Positions 13,201 to 25,300 of a stretch of 64,000 bases of DNA are shown piece by piece (position 1 is the stretch's first letter; each line of letters opens with the position of its first letter). A program made the translations under genes and the position numbers. The stretch is from Heterodera schachtii. Taxonomy: Eukaryota > Nematoda > Chromadorea > Rhabditida > Heteroderidae. Location of the stretch: NCBI GenBank assembly GCA_023374025.1, contig SIJG01000072.1, positions 85,089 through 149,088 of the forward strand, in the 5' to 3' direction. Below the pieces are notes generated by a model, which saw nothing but the letters and a program-made list of their open reading frames with translations, made no database searches and was not told the DNA's origin.

Positions 13201-16200
13201 GGATACCATTTTGGAAAATTAAACAAAATAAAACATACATGGAATCGCGCACACATGGAAACTCAATGATTGGTGCCCTGCTCATTCCGTCACGGAACAC
13301 GTGCACGCTGAACGCGTTGTTGCCCAACATGGAAATGGCTTCCTGGCACACATTAGAATTATTTAAAAAAAAATTTTTTGTGCCCTTTTTTGAAGGGCGG
13401 GCGGGAGAATTTCGAATATTTTAGGGATGCAATTTCCATACAATTTCCTCAAATCAAAATATTTTTTCCGTAGGCTGAAAAAATTGTCGATGTCGGCCTC
13501 GGGACTCCCAAATTCGGGACGGGGAAAAATGTCAGGGTTTCCGGGACTCGGGTAGTGGACGTTCAAGAAAAAAAAGTTCGGGCGAGAATTTAACCGAATC
13601 AAAAAAAAAAAAATAGCCCAATTTTCCAAAAAAAAAAACCCCTACATTAATGCTGAGACATCCCCGGCTGACACTGGCGACCAGCGCGCCTTCCGTGGTG
13701 GCCAACGGCAGGTGGACAAAAGTGCCGTCAAAATACAGTGGCCCAGCGACACCGGTGGGCAACGGCACAAAGCCGACAACATTCTCGCAACACGCGTCTT
13801 TAACCTAACAAAAAAAAATATATATTAGCATTGATTGCCATAAAAAAAATTTTTTTTTTTTTTTTGACTGATGGCACCACAAATTTTTTGAAATTTTTAC
13901 TCAATTTTCTTAAAAATTGCATTAAAAATTCCAAAAAAATCTTCCAGGCGGCGCTTAACAGCACCACAGGAGTCCCATTTTATCTTATAATTTTTGAAAA
14001 TTTGACAACAAAACGGCAAAAATTAGTCCTTTTTTGTCGTGAAATGGCTACTCCCCGGCTCTGCTTTTTTTTTTTTTGAAAAATAACACAGGAGAGCAAT
14101 TTTACGGGCAAAAAAAAAAAAAAAAAATCATAGACAAATATTTTTATGAAGACAAAAAAAATGAATTGAAACAATTGGATATCCAAAAATGTTTCTCTCT
14201 CTCTCTCTTCCTGTATTATCCTTGAAAATTTGTTAGATTTCAAAATAAAAATATATGCAAAAAATATTCGACAAAGCCGGTTTTTTTGAGTGATTTGGCC
14301 GTTTTTTGAAATTTAATGAAATTTAAAAAATAAAGTTGTGCTTGACAATTTCGTGCGCCAAACGCAAAGCAAATTTGACACGAGCCTACCGCAAAGCTTT
14401 CAATAATTTGCTTTCACATCGTCCGTGGAGAGCATTTTATTGCCACCAATTGGAATTTGGGCGAAAATACTCTCTGATTTTTGATGTTTCTTTTTTAATT
14501 GGATTTTTTAAGTTTTGGGGAGGAACAGAACCCATTTGAAACTGATGATGAGACAAGAGAATAACCAACTGAACCACCGGTGAATGTGGGTTGAAAATTT
14601 TTTTGAAACTCTATCACAATCAAAAAAAAATTTTTTTTTTTTAATTTTCCAAAAAATTAACCTCGCTGTAGTCGTAGTGTTCAAAAGGCAACAAATGAAG
14701 GCATCCCATTTGATGACGCTCCTCCAAATGGCGACGGCGAAGCTCAACACTGAAAAAAGCGAACCAATAAATAGAAACAAAAAATTGGCAATTTTTTTTG
14801 GAATTTAATTAAAATTCGGGAATTTGTTGGAGTGCGGAGAACCAAGTTTTAAAATTGAAATTCTCAAATTGGGAACCAAAATGGCACCATAAAAAGGAGG
14901 GTGGCAAAAGGAAATCCCTAGACCAGTCTGACCCGAAAATGACTCAAAATTGGCGTTTTTTAATTTACAAATGGGGCAAATGCCTCCAAAAAGAGGGGGG
15001 AGGGAACCCCTTGGCCACTTTGCCCCGAAATGAATAAAAAAAATTTTTTTTGTTTAATTCCAAATAAAAGGGCGCCTCCAAAAGGACGTCTCTCAAATCC
15101 CTGGCCTGTACTAGCCTAAACAACCAAAAAAATTTTCCCCACATATATTTTCCACTAGCCCATAGCAATTGCTCTCTCTCTCTGTGTGTAATTACGTACG
15201 CTTTGGCGGGCGAGCACCGCTGCTCCAGCATCCGATGCTTGAGCATGCCCAGGCGCAGCTCGGCCAACACCGACGCGTCCGCGGCCGGCGCGGCTGCTGT
15301 TGCTGCCGCCGCGACAACGCTCGCGGTCGCACGTGCCGCGGCGGCGGCGGCGGTGGTGACGGCCACCACCGCGTCGTCCTCCGCCTCGCCGCCGTGGCGT
15401 TGTCGCCGCTGTTGCGTGTGCGAGTGTGACGCGTTTGTTGCCGCACTGGTCGCTACCAGCGCTGGCGTCGTCGGCATGTCCACCTGCACGCCCTCGTCGG
15501 AGCAGCACGCCCCGCTGCTGTGCACACCGCTGGACGCAATGCTCGGCGTTGCGGACGTGGTGCTGGACGAATCTGCGAGAACCGGGGGCGCAAAAATCAA
15601 AAAAAAAAAAAAATTATGTGCCTAAATTTGTTTTAAAATAGTGAAAAGGATCTTTGTTGGCATTTTTGCTGTTTAGGATCAACTAAAAACATGTGTCCCC
15701 GACATTTGTGATCCGAGTTGGAAAATGGCCCGTAAGAAATGGGCCGTAAAAGTCAGGGCACCCGAAAAATATTTAATTGTATTAAAATTTAAAGAGGTGA
15801 CCCTTCCCATTCTTCCAATTTTTTTTTTGTCAATTTTCCGAATCCCTTTCTCAATTTGAAAAAAAAAGTAAAAGTAAATTCACAAGTTTAATTTTTGGAC
15901 TTTTTCTCGGATTTGGGTTAGGAATGGGTCAAAATTAGTGTCAGAATTCGTGATGAGCGACCCCGAATTTTTTTTTGTTTAATATCCAAAAGTTGTGACT
16001 AGAGTGCCACGGGACCGGGACCTGGTAGCGGACAACTGAGTACCAAGGTCCCGGTTTTGACCGGGATTAGTCCCGGTTTTCCCAGCCAAAAATTCACGGT
16101 TTTTCAACCCGAAAAGGTCCCGGTCCCGGGTTTGCCCAAAATTCCCGGTCCCGTGGCACTCTAGTTGTGACCGTTCAACAAATATACATTCCTTGAACCT

Positions 16201-17133
16201 TTTTTGAAAAACAAATTCAGAGGAAGACCATAATTTTTGACTTATCCAAATTTATTTCCCCGACAATTAAGTATATTGTTCTTTTTTTTTGGAAAAAAAA
16301 AGTAAAAACCGTCGCCGATGACAAATGATGGGCCTCGGCAACGCGCAGAATTGTCGACCAAAATGGTTTCTCCATTGCTGTTATACTGTTCTGTCAACTG
16401 TCGGCACTGTTCATGGACGGCATCCCGAATTTTTTCGGCTAAACATTTTTACAATAAAAAAAATGTGCCTCCAAACTTTTTAAATGAATTTTTTTTTTTT
16501 TTATAAAAATTGAATTATTAGATATAAAATAAAGCCAGTTTCATAATCTTTAGCCCCTTTATGCAGCTTAAAAAAATGTTCAAAAATGTTTTTTTCCCAA
16601 AAAATTAGGTGGTAAACAAGTGAAATTTGAGTAAAATTACAAAATTTCAGGGTGTTTTTATGTTTAAAGGGGTGCCTAAAAAGCTAAATATGAAAAAACA
16701 TTTGGAATTTTTCTCAGTTATATCAGTCCTAAAAGAGACCAATTTTGAAAAATTAGCCCAACCAAAACCCATAAAATATTATTGGGACAACGTTTTGCCG
16801 TCAGCCGACCCCCTATGAATTTTCATTTTTTAAATTTATGATCCGTATGTTTATGTCAAAAAGAGACGCAATTCTATGGGGGAGGGCCCGAAAAAATACC
16901 ACCCAAATTTGATCAATCAAAACCACAAATTTGCTGTATTGCAATGAAATGTGTATACCAATCAGCCAAAATTGGGCCCGCGCATTGCGCAACTTTGTCT
17001 CCCCAATGTCGTCAATTTTCTCTTCAAATGCTTTGTCCAATCGGTCAAGCACAATCTGTTGCACGGTTGTGCAAAGTGTGGCGCTGAACTTGCTCAAATC
17101 GATGGTGCAATTTGTTGTGGCGAGGGTAGCCAT
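7213..17133 (-). CDS. hmgr-1: HMG-CoA reductase (15 exons)
   Basis: Reduces HMG-CoA to mevalonate with NADPH. Proposed exons (minus): 17133-16959, 16438-16310, 15572-15200, 14749-14662, 13804-13646, 13342-13239, 13045-12974, 12925-12829, 12453-12338, 12005-11924, 11017-10895, 10470-10294, 8877-8723, 8349-8052, 7560-7213. All phases close, giving 831 residues. Family motifs appear in order: [84 protein letters not shown] and EKSH. The catalytic residues align as Glu293, Lys431, Asp507 and His612. Ser618 sits six residues after the His, as the AMPK-site serine does in mammals. No membrane or sterol-sensing segment precedes the catalytic domain. Exons 1-2 have no recognised homology and are joined only on splice signals and phase. 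After Ser618 the protein runs on for 213 residues rich in Ser, Gly, Gln, His and Pro. The catalytic core is certain; both termini need cDNA. Confidence 0.93.
8893..9290. mobile_element. Palindromic repeat in an hmgr intron
   Basis: Inverted arms of roughly 190 bp. The left arm begins CGTTTTCGTACGGGCCGTTT and continues into GGCTATAACTTTTTTCTTTG. The right arm ends with the reverse complement, including CGTACGAAAACGGCC twice. The inner arm carries the shared core GGTATCATTCGATAGCCCTA. It lies in the intron between exons 12 and 13. No coding capacity. Confidence 0.75.
9795..9872 (-). other. tRNA-like remnant or SINE head
   Basis: On the minus strand the stretch starts GGTGGCTCAGTCGGTTAAAA, which matches a pol III A box. 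It has a perfect 7-bp hairpin (CTTACAC/GTGTAAG) around a seven-base loop and a B-box-like GTTCGAGCACC. The spacing does not fit a functional cloverleaf. It lies in an hmgr intron. Confidence 0.4.
11157..11731. mobile_element. hAT-type MITE with 8-bp target-site duplication
   Basis: Terminal inverted repeats CAGGGACGGTCCCAGG on the left and CCTGGGACCGTCCCTG (nearly exact, after a C tract) on the right. It is flanked by direct copies of GGGGAAGA at 11,149-11,156 and 11,732-11,739. Eight-base duplications and CAGGG ends are typical of hAT elements. It contains the GGCGGTGCCGATAGGCGCC palindromic core. It lies in the intron between hmgr exons 10 and 11. Confidence 0.85.
15999..16164. mobile_element. 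Short TIR element (166 bp) rich in GGGACCGGGA
   Basis: Ends are CTAGAGTGCCACGGGACCGG and its inverted partner CCGGTCCCGTGGCACTCTAG, flanked by TTGTGA on both sides. The interior is internally palindromic around TCCCGG motifs. It lies in an hmgr intron. A similar GGGACCGGGA-rich patch is at 35,150-35,320. Confidence 0.75.
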
Positions 17134-19387
17134 AATTTTTTTTTTGAAAAATTTTTTTTTTTGTCAAGGTTCAAAAATTGTTGTACTGCTCCACAATGAT
17201 GTTGGTGTGGTGGAGGGGGGCTCTGATGATGATGAAGATGGATGACGCTGAAATGGAATGGAGGGGAATTGTCGATGTTTGTTATTGTTGTATAGTTGAA
17301 AAAAGAAATGTGCACACAATGTACAATTTCTATGGTTTGGAAAAGGGGTAACTCAACTTTTGAAAATTTCATTTATTAAAGCAACAAATTAATTTGTCAT
17401 CCCGTATTTGGACATTCACAAGTAGAGAGAGAGAGAGACCAGACAGGACCGGATTCTGTCAGGATTTTTCCGTACTCTTTTCCGGGTAAATTCTTGAAAA
17501 TTGACCCGGATTAGGAGTCCTGAAAAACAGGATTTTTAATCCTGAAATCCGGTCGTCAGGGCTCAATAGTTATGCTTAATGATAGGAACATGGAAATCGG
17601 GCTAAATCCTGCCACAGGCTTACAATTAGATTTGCTCCTAGGTAAAGAAAATTTATTTTTGCGTAAATTAATTGTTTGGCATTGTGTTACTACACATTTT
17701 CTTTCAACAAGCCGCAGAACGGCCAAATCAGCCAGGATTTGGGAATCTGTTCAGTATGGAATTTCAGGGATTTGAAAATTCCGTCGTTTATTTTAGTGAC
17801 AGAAAACCGGCAAGAGTTTTGTTTTTGAAAGTTAGCCACCGCACATAAATTTTTTTGGGAAACTCGCCCAGAAATTGTAAAAATACATAAACATCTTTTT
17901 ATTTTTAAGAGTAAATTAAACGACTAAAACCCAATTTGTGGAGAAAAGGTGAATTTATCAACAAAGAGCAATTGGTTTCTGATGAACAGAGTGAAAAAGA
18001 GAGCACAACCAAAAGCAAAAAATTGGAAGACGTTTAATTTTAAACACCAATTCAATTAAGACGAAGAATGAAAGAAATGTACGTGCCTGAAATAACCACA
18101 AATTCCAAAAATGCCTTTTGTTTAATGGGGTTTATTTAACCCGCAGCAGAATCAAACAGCAAATAAAAAACGTTAAGGAGGTGGAATTTTGATTTGAGGC
18201 TCTACCTCACTTTAGGCTTCCAATCAATTAGTCATCCTCAGTTTATTAGGCCATAAATTTTTCCATGCTTGGTCAAATCATACATTCTTGGTAGCAAACT
18301 TAAAGTCTCGCAAACTTATAAATACAAGAAAAAAGAAACCCTACATGGAAAATTTTTTTTTTTTTTTTATAATGAGAAAACCCGGAATCCAGCATCTTTC
18401 GGATTTATTCAAGAATAGTTTTTTCTCTGCTTTTCAATTGGTACCAAGGAATGTAGGCATTTACCAAGTATGAAAAAAGTTGAGGCCTAAAAAACTGAAG
18501 ATGGCCTTTGATTGAACGCGTGAACTGCAATACAGGCAATTTTGATTATAACATAATGGCCTCGTGGACTAAGAAGGCCATTTGAAACCTTTGACAGGGA
18601 TGTGCGAGAAAAATGATTTTTACCGAGAATAGTGACCGAGAAATGACGCATGGTTGTAAAAAGCGAGATTAAGAAATGGTGACTCAAAAACTTGAAAACA
18701 ACAACAAAGACCCCCCCCCCCCTCCTTCAAAAAAACCGAGAATTTCTCGACTAACTTGAAAACTATAACCAGGAAGGGGCCTCCCCCCCCCCCAAAAAAA
18801 AAAAACCGAAAATTTCTCAACTTTGGTCAAATTTTTGACAGTCACAAATTAAATACTCCAGTTCAATTTTAAGGATAAAAAAAATGTAAAAATTGATTTT
18901 TGGCGAAAAAAAAACTATCAAATTTAAATGGGTGCGCGCATAAAGAGCCCGCTGCCCGGGCCTCCTCTTTCCCAGCCAATTGAAAGCACCGCGTCTAATT
19001 TTATGCACAAATTTGGCCCCAGTGGCCCGGTGTCATCGTTCACATTTTGGGGACGGACGGAGGCCTCCAGGCCCCCCCCCCCCCGCCGAATATCCCCCCG
19101 TTTTTGTATTGTTTGGTCCGTTCATCATCAAAATCTTCTCCTTTTGTAAATGAACACACTTTCATTGAAAGAGTGGGGTGGGCTGAGTCTGGCGTAAGAT
19201 ATTACGACAATTAAATTCGGTGTAAAGGCGTTCCAAAAATGTAAATTTTTTTTTTTTTGAAATTTGTACCAAATTACTTCATTCGTTTGTTCAAAATTAA
19301 AAAAAGAAACAGTTAGGAAATGTAAATTATAAAATGGAACCAAGTTGAAAATATCTCAGAAATTAAAAAAATAGGAATTTAATTCGG
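17134..19387. other. Intergenic, no gene recognised; likely upstream region of hmgr
   Basis: Separates the proposed hmgr start from the minisatellite. It includes a GC-rich inverted patch at about 17,445-17,556 (GGACCGGATT paired with AATCCGGTC), a short GA run at 17,424 and two poly-C tracts near 18,710 and 18,783 set in similar flanking sequence. I see no conserved protein in any frame and no clear TATA box just upstream of 17,133. Confidence 0.5.
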
Positions 19388-22300
19388 CAGGCCTAGGCCG
19401 GGAATCTCGACTGGGACTGGCCAAGAGATTCTCGAACTGGGATGGGCCAAGGGATTCTCGACTGGGACAGGCCAAGGGATTCTCGAGGACTGGCCAAGGG
19501 ATTCTCGAATGACTGGCCAAGGGATTCTCGATTGGGACGGGCCAAGGGATTCCCGACTGGGACTGGCGAAGGGATTCTCGAATTGGGACTGGCCAAGGGA
19601 TTCTCGACTGGGACTGGCCAAGAGATTCTCGAACTGGGACTGGCCAAGGGTTCTCGAGGACTGGCCAAGGGATTCTCGAATGACTGGCCAAGGGATTCTC
19701 GATTGGGACTGGCCAAGGGATTCCCGATTGGGACTGGCCAAGGGATTCTCGATTGGGACTGGCCAAGGGATTCTCGAATTGGGACTGGCCAAGGGATTCT
19801 CGATTGGGACTGGCCAAGGGATTCTCGAATTGGGACTGGGCCAAGGGATTCTCGATTGGGACTGGCCAAGGGATTCTCGACTGGGACTGGCCAAGGGATC
19901 TCGATTGGGACTGGCCAAGGGATTCTCGAATTGGGACTGGCCAAGGGATTCTCGATTGGGGACTGGCCAAGGTATTCTCGAATTGGGACTGGCCAAGGGA
20001 TTCGCGATTCTGGGAGTGGCCAAGGGATTCTCGAATTGGGACTGGCCAAGGGATTCTCGAATTGGGACTGGCCAAGGGATTCTCGAATTGGGACTGGCCA
20101 GGGATTCTCGACTTCGGACTGGCCAAGGGATTCTCGAATTGGGACTGGCCAAGGGATTCTCGACTGGGACGGGCCAAGGGATTCCCGACTGGGGCTGGCG
20201 AAGGGATTCGCGAATTGGGACTGGCCAGGGATTCTCGAATTGGGACTGGCCAAGGGATTCTCGAATTGGGACTTGGCCAGGGGATTCTCGAATTGGGACT
20301 GGCCAAGGGATTCTCGAATTGGGACTGGCCAAGGGATTCTCGAATTGGGACTGGCCAAGGATTCTCGAATTGGGACTGGCCAGGGATTCTCGACTCGGAC
20401 TGGCAAGGGATTCTCGATTGGGGCGGGTCAGGGGATTCCCGACTGGACTGGCGAAGGGATTCTCGAATTGGGACGGCCAAGGGATTCTCGAATTGGGACT
20501 GGCCAAGGGTTCTCGAATTGGGACTGGCCAAGGGTTCTCGAATTGGGACTGGCCAAGGATTCTCGGGGGCCAAGGGATTCCACTGGGACTGGCGAAGGGA
20601 TTCTCGAGGGACTGGCAAGGGATTCTCGATTGGGACTGGCCAAGGGATTCTCGAATTGGACTGGCCAAGGATTTCGATGGGACTGGCCAAGGGATTCTCG
20701 ATGGGACTGGCCAAGGGATTCTCGATTGGGCTGGCCAAGGGATTCTCGAATTGGGCTGGCCAAGGGATTCTCGAATTGGGACTGGCCAAGGGTTCCAATT
20801 GGGACTGGCCGGATTCTCGAATTGGACTGGCAAGGGATTCTCGATGGGACTGGCCAAGGGATTCTCGATTGGGACTGGCAAGGGATTCTCGATTGGGACT
20901 GGCCAAGGGATTCTCGATGGACTGGCCAAGGGATTCTCGATTGGGACTGGCCAAGGGATTCTCGAATTGGACTGGCCAAGGGATTCTCGATGGGACTGGC
21001 CAAGGGATTCTCGATGGGGGAGGGTCGATGGGACGGCAAGGGATTCTCGATGGACTGGCCAAGGGATTCTCGATTGGGACTGGCCAAGGGATTCTCGAAT
21101 TGGGACTGGCCAAGGGATTCTCGAATTGGGACTGGCCAAGGGATTCTCGATTGGGACTGGCCAAGGGATTCCGAATGGGACTGGCCAAGGGATTCTCGAT
21201 GGACTGGCCAAGGGATTCTCGATTGGGGCGGCCAAGGGATTCCCGATGGGACTGGCAAGGGATTCCCGATTGGGACTGGCCAAGGGATTCTCGATTGGGA
21301 CTGGCAAGGAATTCTCGAATTGGGACTGCCAGGGATCCCGTCTCGGACTGGCCAAGGGATTCTCGATTGGGGCGGGTCAAGGGATTCCCGACTGGGACTG
21401 GCGAAGGGATTCCCGATTGGGACTGGCCAAGGGATTCTCGATTGGGACTGGCCAAGGAATTCTCGAATTGGGACTGGCCAAGGGATTCCCGACTGGGACT
21501 GGCGAAGGGATTCTCGAATTGGGACTGGCCAAGGGATTCTCGACTGGGACTGGCCAAGGGATTCTCGATTGGGGCGGGCCAAGGGATTCCCGACTGGGAC
21601 TGGCGAAGGGATTCTCGAATTGGGACTGGCCAAGGGATTCTCGAATTGGGACTGGCCAAGGGATTCTCGAATTGGGACTGGCCAAGGGATTCTCGAATTG
21701 GGACTGGCCAAGGGATTCTCGAATTGGGACTGGCCAAGGGATTCTCGACTCGGACTGGCCAAGGGATTCTCGAATTGGGACTGGCCAAGGGATTCCCGAC
21801 TGGGACTGGCCAAGGGATTCCCGACTGGGACTGGCGAAGGGATTCTCGAATTGGGACTGGCCAAGGGATTCTCGAATTGGGACTGGCCAAGGGATTCTCG
21901 AATTGGGACTGGCCAAGGGATTCTCGACTCGGACTGGCCAAGGGATTCTCGAATTGGGACTGGCCAAGGGATTCCCGACTCGGACTGGCCAAGGGATTCC
22001 CGACTGGGACTGGCCAAGGGATTCTCGAATTGGGACTGGCCAGGGATTCTCGAATTGGGACTGGCCAAGGGATTCTCGAATTGGGACTGGCCAAGGGATT
22101 CTCGAATTGGGACTGGCCAAGGGATTCTCGAATTGGGACTGGCCAAGGGATTCTCGAATTGGGACTGGCCAAGGGATTCTCGAATTGGGACTGGCCAAGG
22201 GATTCTCGAATTGGGACTGGCCAAGGGATTCTCGACTCGGACTGGCCAAGGGATTCTCGATTGGGGCGGGTCAAGGGATTCCCGACTGGGACTGGCGAAG

Positions 22301-25300
22301 GGATTCTCGAATTGGGACTGGCCAAGGGATTCTCGAATTGGGACTGGCCAAGGGATTCTCGAATTGGGACTGGCCAAGGGATTCTCGAATTGGGACTGGC
22401 CAAGGGATTCTCGAATTGGGACTGGCCAAGGGATTCTCGATTGGGGCGGGTCAAGGGATTCTCGATTGGGACTGGCCAAGGGATTCTCGAATTGGGACTG
22501 GCCAAGGGATTCTCGACTGGGACTGGCCAAGGGATTCTCGATTGGGGCGGGCCAAGGGATTCCCGACTGGGACTGGCGAAGGGGATTCTCGAATTGGGAC
22601 TGGCCAAGGGATTCTAGAATTGGGACTGGCCAAGGGATTCTCGAATTGGGACTGGCCAAGGGATTCTCGAATTGGGACTGGCCAAGGGATTCTCGAATTG
22701 GGACTGGCCAAGGGATTCTCGAATTGGGACTGGCGAAGGGATTCTCGAATTGGGACTGGCCAAGGGATTCTCGACTGGGACTGGCCAAGGGATTCTCGAT
22801 TGGGACTGGCCAAGGGATTCTCGAATTGGAACTGGCCAAGGGATTCTCGACTGGGACTGGCCAAGGGATTCTCGACTGGGACTGGCCAAGGGATTCTCGA
22901 TTGGGACTGGCCAAGGGATTCTCGAATTGGAACTGGCCAAGGGATTCTCGATTGGGACTGGCCAAGGGATTCTCGAATTGGGACTGGCCAAGGGATTCTC
23001 GAATTGGGACTGGCCAAGGGATTCTCGATTGGGACGGGCCAAGGGATTCCCGACTGGGACTGGCGAAGGGATTCTCGAATTGGGACTGGCCAAGGGATTC
23101 TCGAATTGGGACTGGCCAAGGGATTCTCGAATTGGGACTGGCCAAGGGATTCTCGAATTGGGACTGGCCAAGGGATTCTCGAATTGGGACTGGCCAAGGG
23201 ATTCTCGACTCGGACTGGCCAAGGGATTCTCGATTGGGGCGGGTCAAGGGATTCCCGACTGGGACTGGCGAAGGGATTCCCGATTGGGACTGGCCAAGGG
23301 ATTCTCGATTGGGACTGGCCAAGGAATTCTCGAATTGGGACTGGCCAAGGGATTCCCGACTGGGACTGGCGAAGGGATTCTCGAATTGGGACTGGCCAAG
23401 GGATTCTCGACTGGGACTGGCCAAGGGATTCTCGATTGGGGCGGGCCAAGGGATTCCCGACTGGGACTGGCGAAGGGATTCTCGAATTGGGACTGGCCAA
23501 GGGATTCTCGAATTGGGACTGGCCAAGGGATTCTCGAATTGGGACTGGCCAAGGGATTCTCGAATTGGGACTGGCCAAGGGATTCTCGAATTGGGACTGG
23601 CCAAGGGATTCTCGACTCGGACTGGCCAAGGGATTCTCGAATTGGGACTGGCCAAGGGATTCCCGACTGGGACTGGCCAAGGGATTCCCGACTGGGACTG
23701 GCGAAGGGATTCTCGAATTGGGACTGGCCAAGGGATTCTCGAATTGGGACTGGCCAAGGGATTCTCGAATTGGGACTGGCCAAGGGATTCTCGACTCGGA
23801 CTGGCCAAGGGATTCTCGAATTGGGACTGGCCAAGGGATTCCCGACTCGGACTGGCCAAGGGATTCCCGACTGGGACTGGCGAAGGGATTCTCGAATTGG
23901 GACTGGCCAAGGGATTCTCGAATTGGGACTGGCCAAGGGATTCTCGAATTGGGACTGGCCAAGGGATTCTCGAATTGGGACTGGCCAAGGGATTCTCGAA
24001 TTGGGACTGGCCAAGGGATTCTCGAATTGGGACTGGCCAAGGGATTCTCGAATTGGAAGGATTCGCGACTCGGACTGGCCAAGGGATTCTCGATTGGGGC
24101 GGGTCAAGGGATTCCCGACTGGGACTGGCGAAGGGATTCTCGAATTGGGACTGGCCAAGGGATTCTCGAATTGGGACTGGCCAAGGGATTCTCGAATTGG
24201 GACTGGCCAAGGGATTCTCGAATTGGGACTGGCCAAGGGATTCTCGAATTGGGACTGGCCAAGGGATTCTCGATTGGGGCGGGTCAAGGGATTCTCGATT
24301 GGGACTGGCCAAGGGATTCTCGAATTGGGACTGGCCAAGGGATTCTCGACTGGGACTGGCCAAGGGATTCTCGATTGGGGCGGGCCAAGGGATTCCCGAC
24401 TGGGACTGGCGAAGGGATTCTCGAATTGGGACTGGCCAAGGGATTCTAGAATTGGGACTGGCCAAGGGATTCTCGAATTGGGACTGGCCAAGGGATTCTC
24501 GAATTGGGACTGGCCAAGGGATTCTCGAATTGGGACTGGCCAAGGGATTCTCGAATTGGGACTGGCGAAGGGATTCTCGAATTGGGACTGGCCAAGGGAT
24601 TCTCGACTGGGACTGGCCAAGGGATTCTCGATTGGGACTGGCCAAGGGATTCTCGAATTGGAACTGGCCAAGGGATTCTCGACTGGGACTGGCCAAGGGA
24701 TTCTCGACTGGGACTGGCCAAGGGATTCTCGATTGGGACTGGCCAAGGGATTCTCGAATTGGAACTGGCCAAGGGATTCTCGATTGGGACTGGCCAAGGG
24801 ATTCTCGAATTGGGACTGGCCAAGGGATTCTCGAATTGGGACTGGCCAAGGGATTCTCGACTGGGACTGGCCAAGGGATTCTCGATTGGGACTGGCCAAG
24901 GGATTCTCGAATTGGAATTGGCCAAGGGATTCTCGATTGGGACTGACCAAGGGATTCTCGATTGGGACTGACCAAGGGATTCACGACAGGGACTGGTCAA
25001 GGGAGCCTCGATTGGGACTGGCCAAGGGATTCTCGAATTGGGACTGGCCAAGGGATTCTCGAATTGGGACTGGCCAAGGGATTCTCGAATTGGGACTGGC
25101 CAAGGGATTCTCGAATTGGGACTGGCCAAGGGATTCTCGACTCGGACTGGCCAAGGGATTCTCGAATTGGGACTGGCCAAGGGATTCCCGACTGGGACTG
25201 GCCAAGGGATTCCCGACTGGGACTGGCGAAGGGATTCTCGAATTGGGACTGGCCAAGGGATTCTCGAATTGGGACTGGCCAAGGGATTCTCGAATTGGGA

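Noticed and set aside
15060..15117. An extra hmgr exon reading [13 protein letters not shown]
   Set aside because: Joining 15,200 directly to 14,749 gives the exact phase and the conserved linker; including this piece has no good donor and breaks the alignment.
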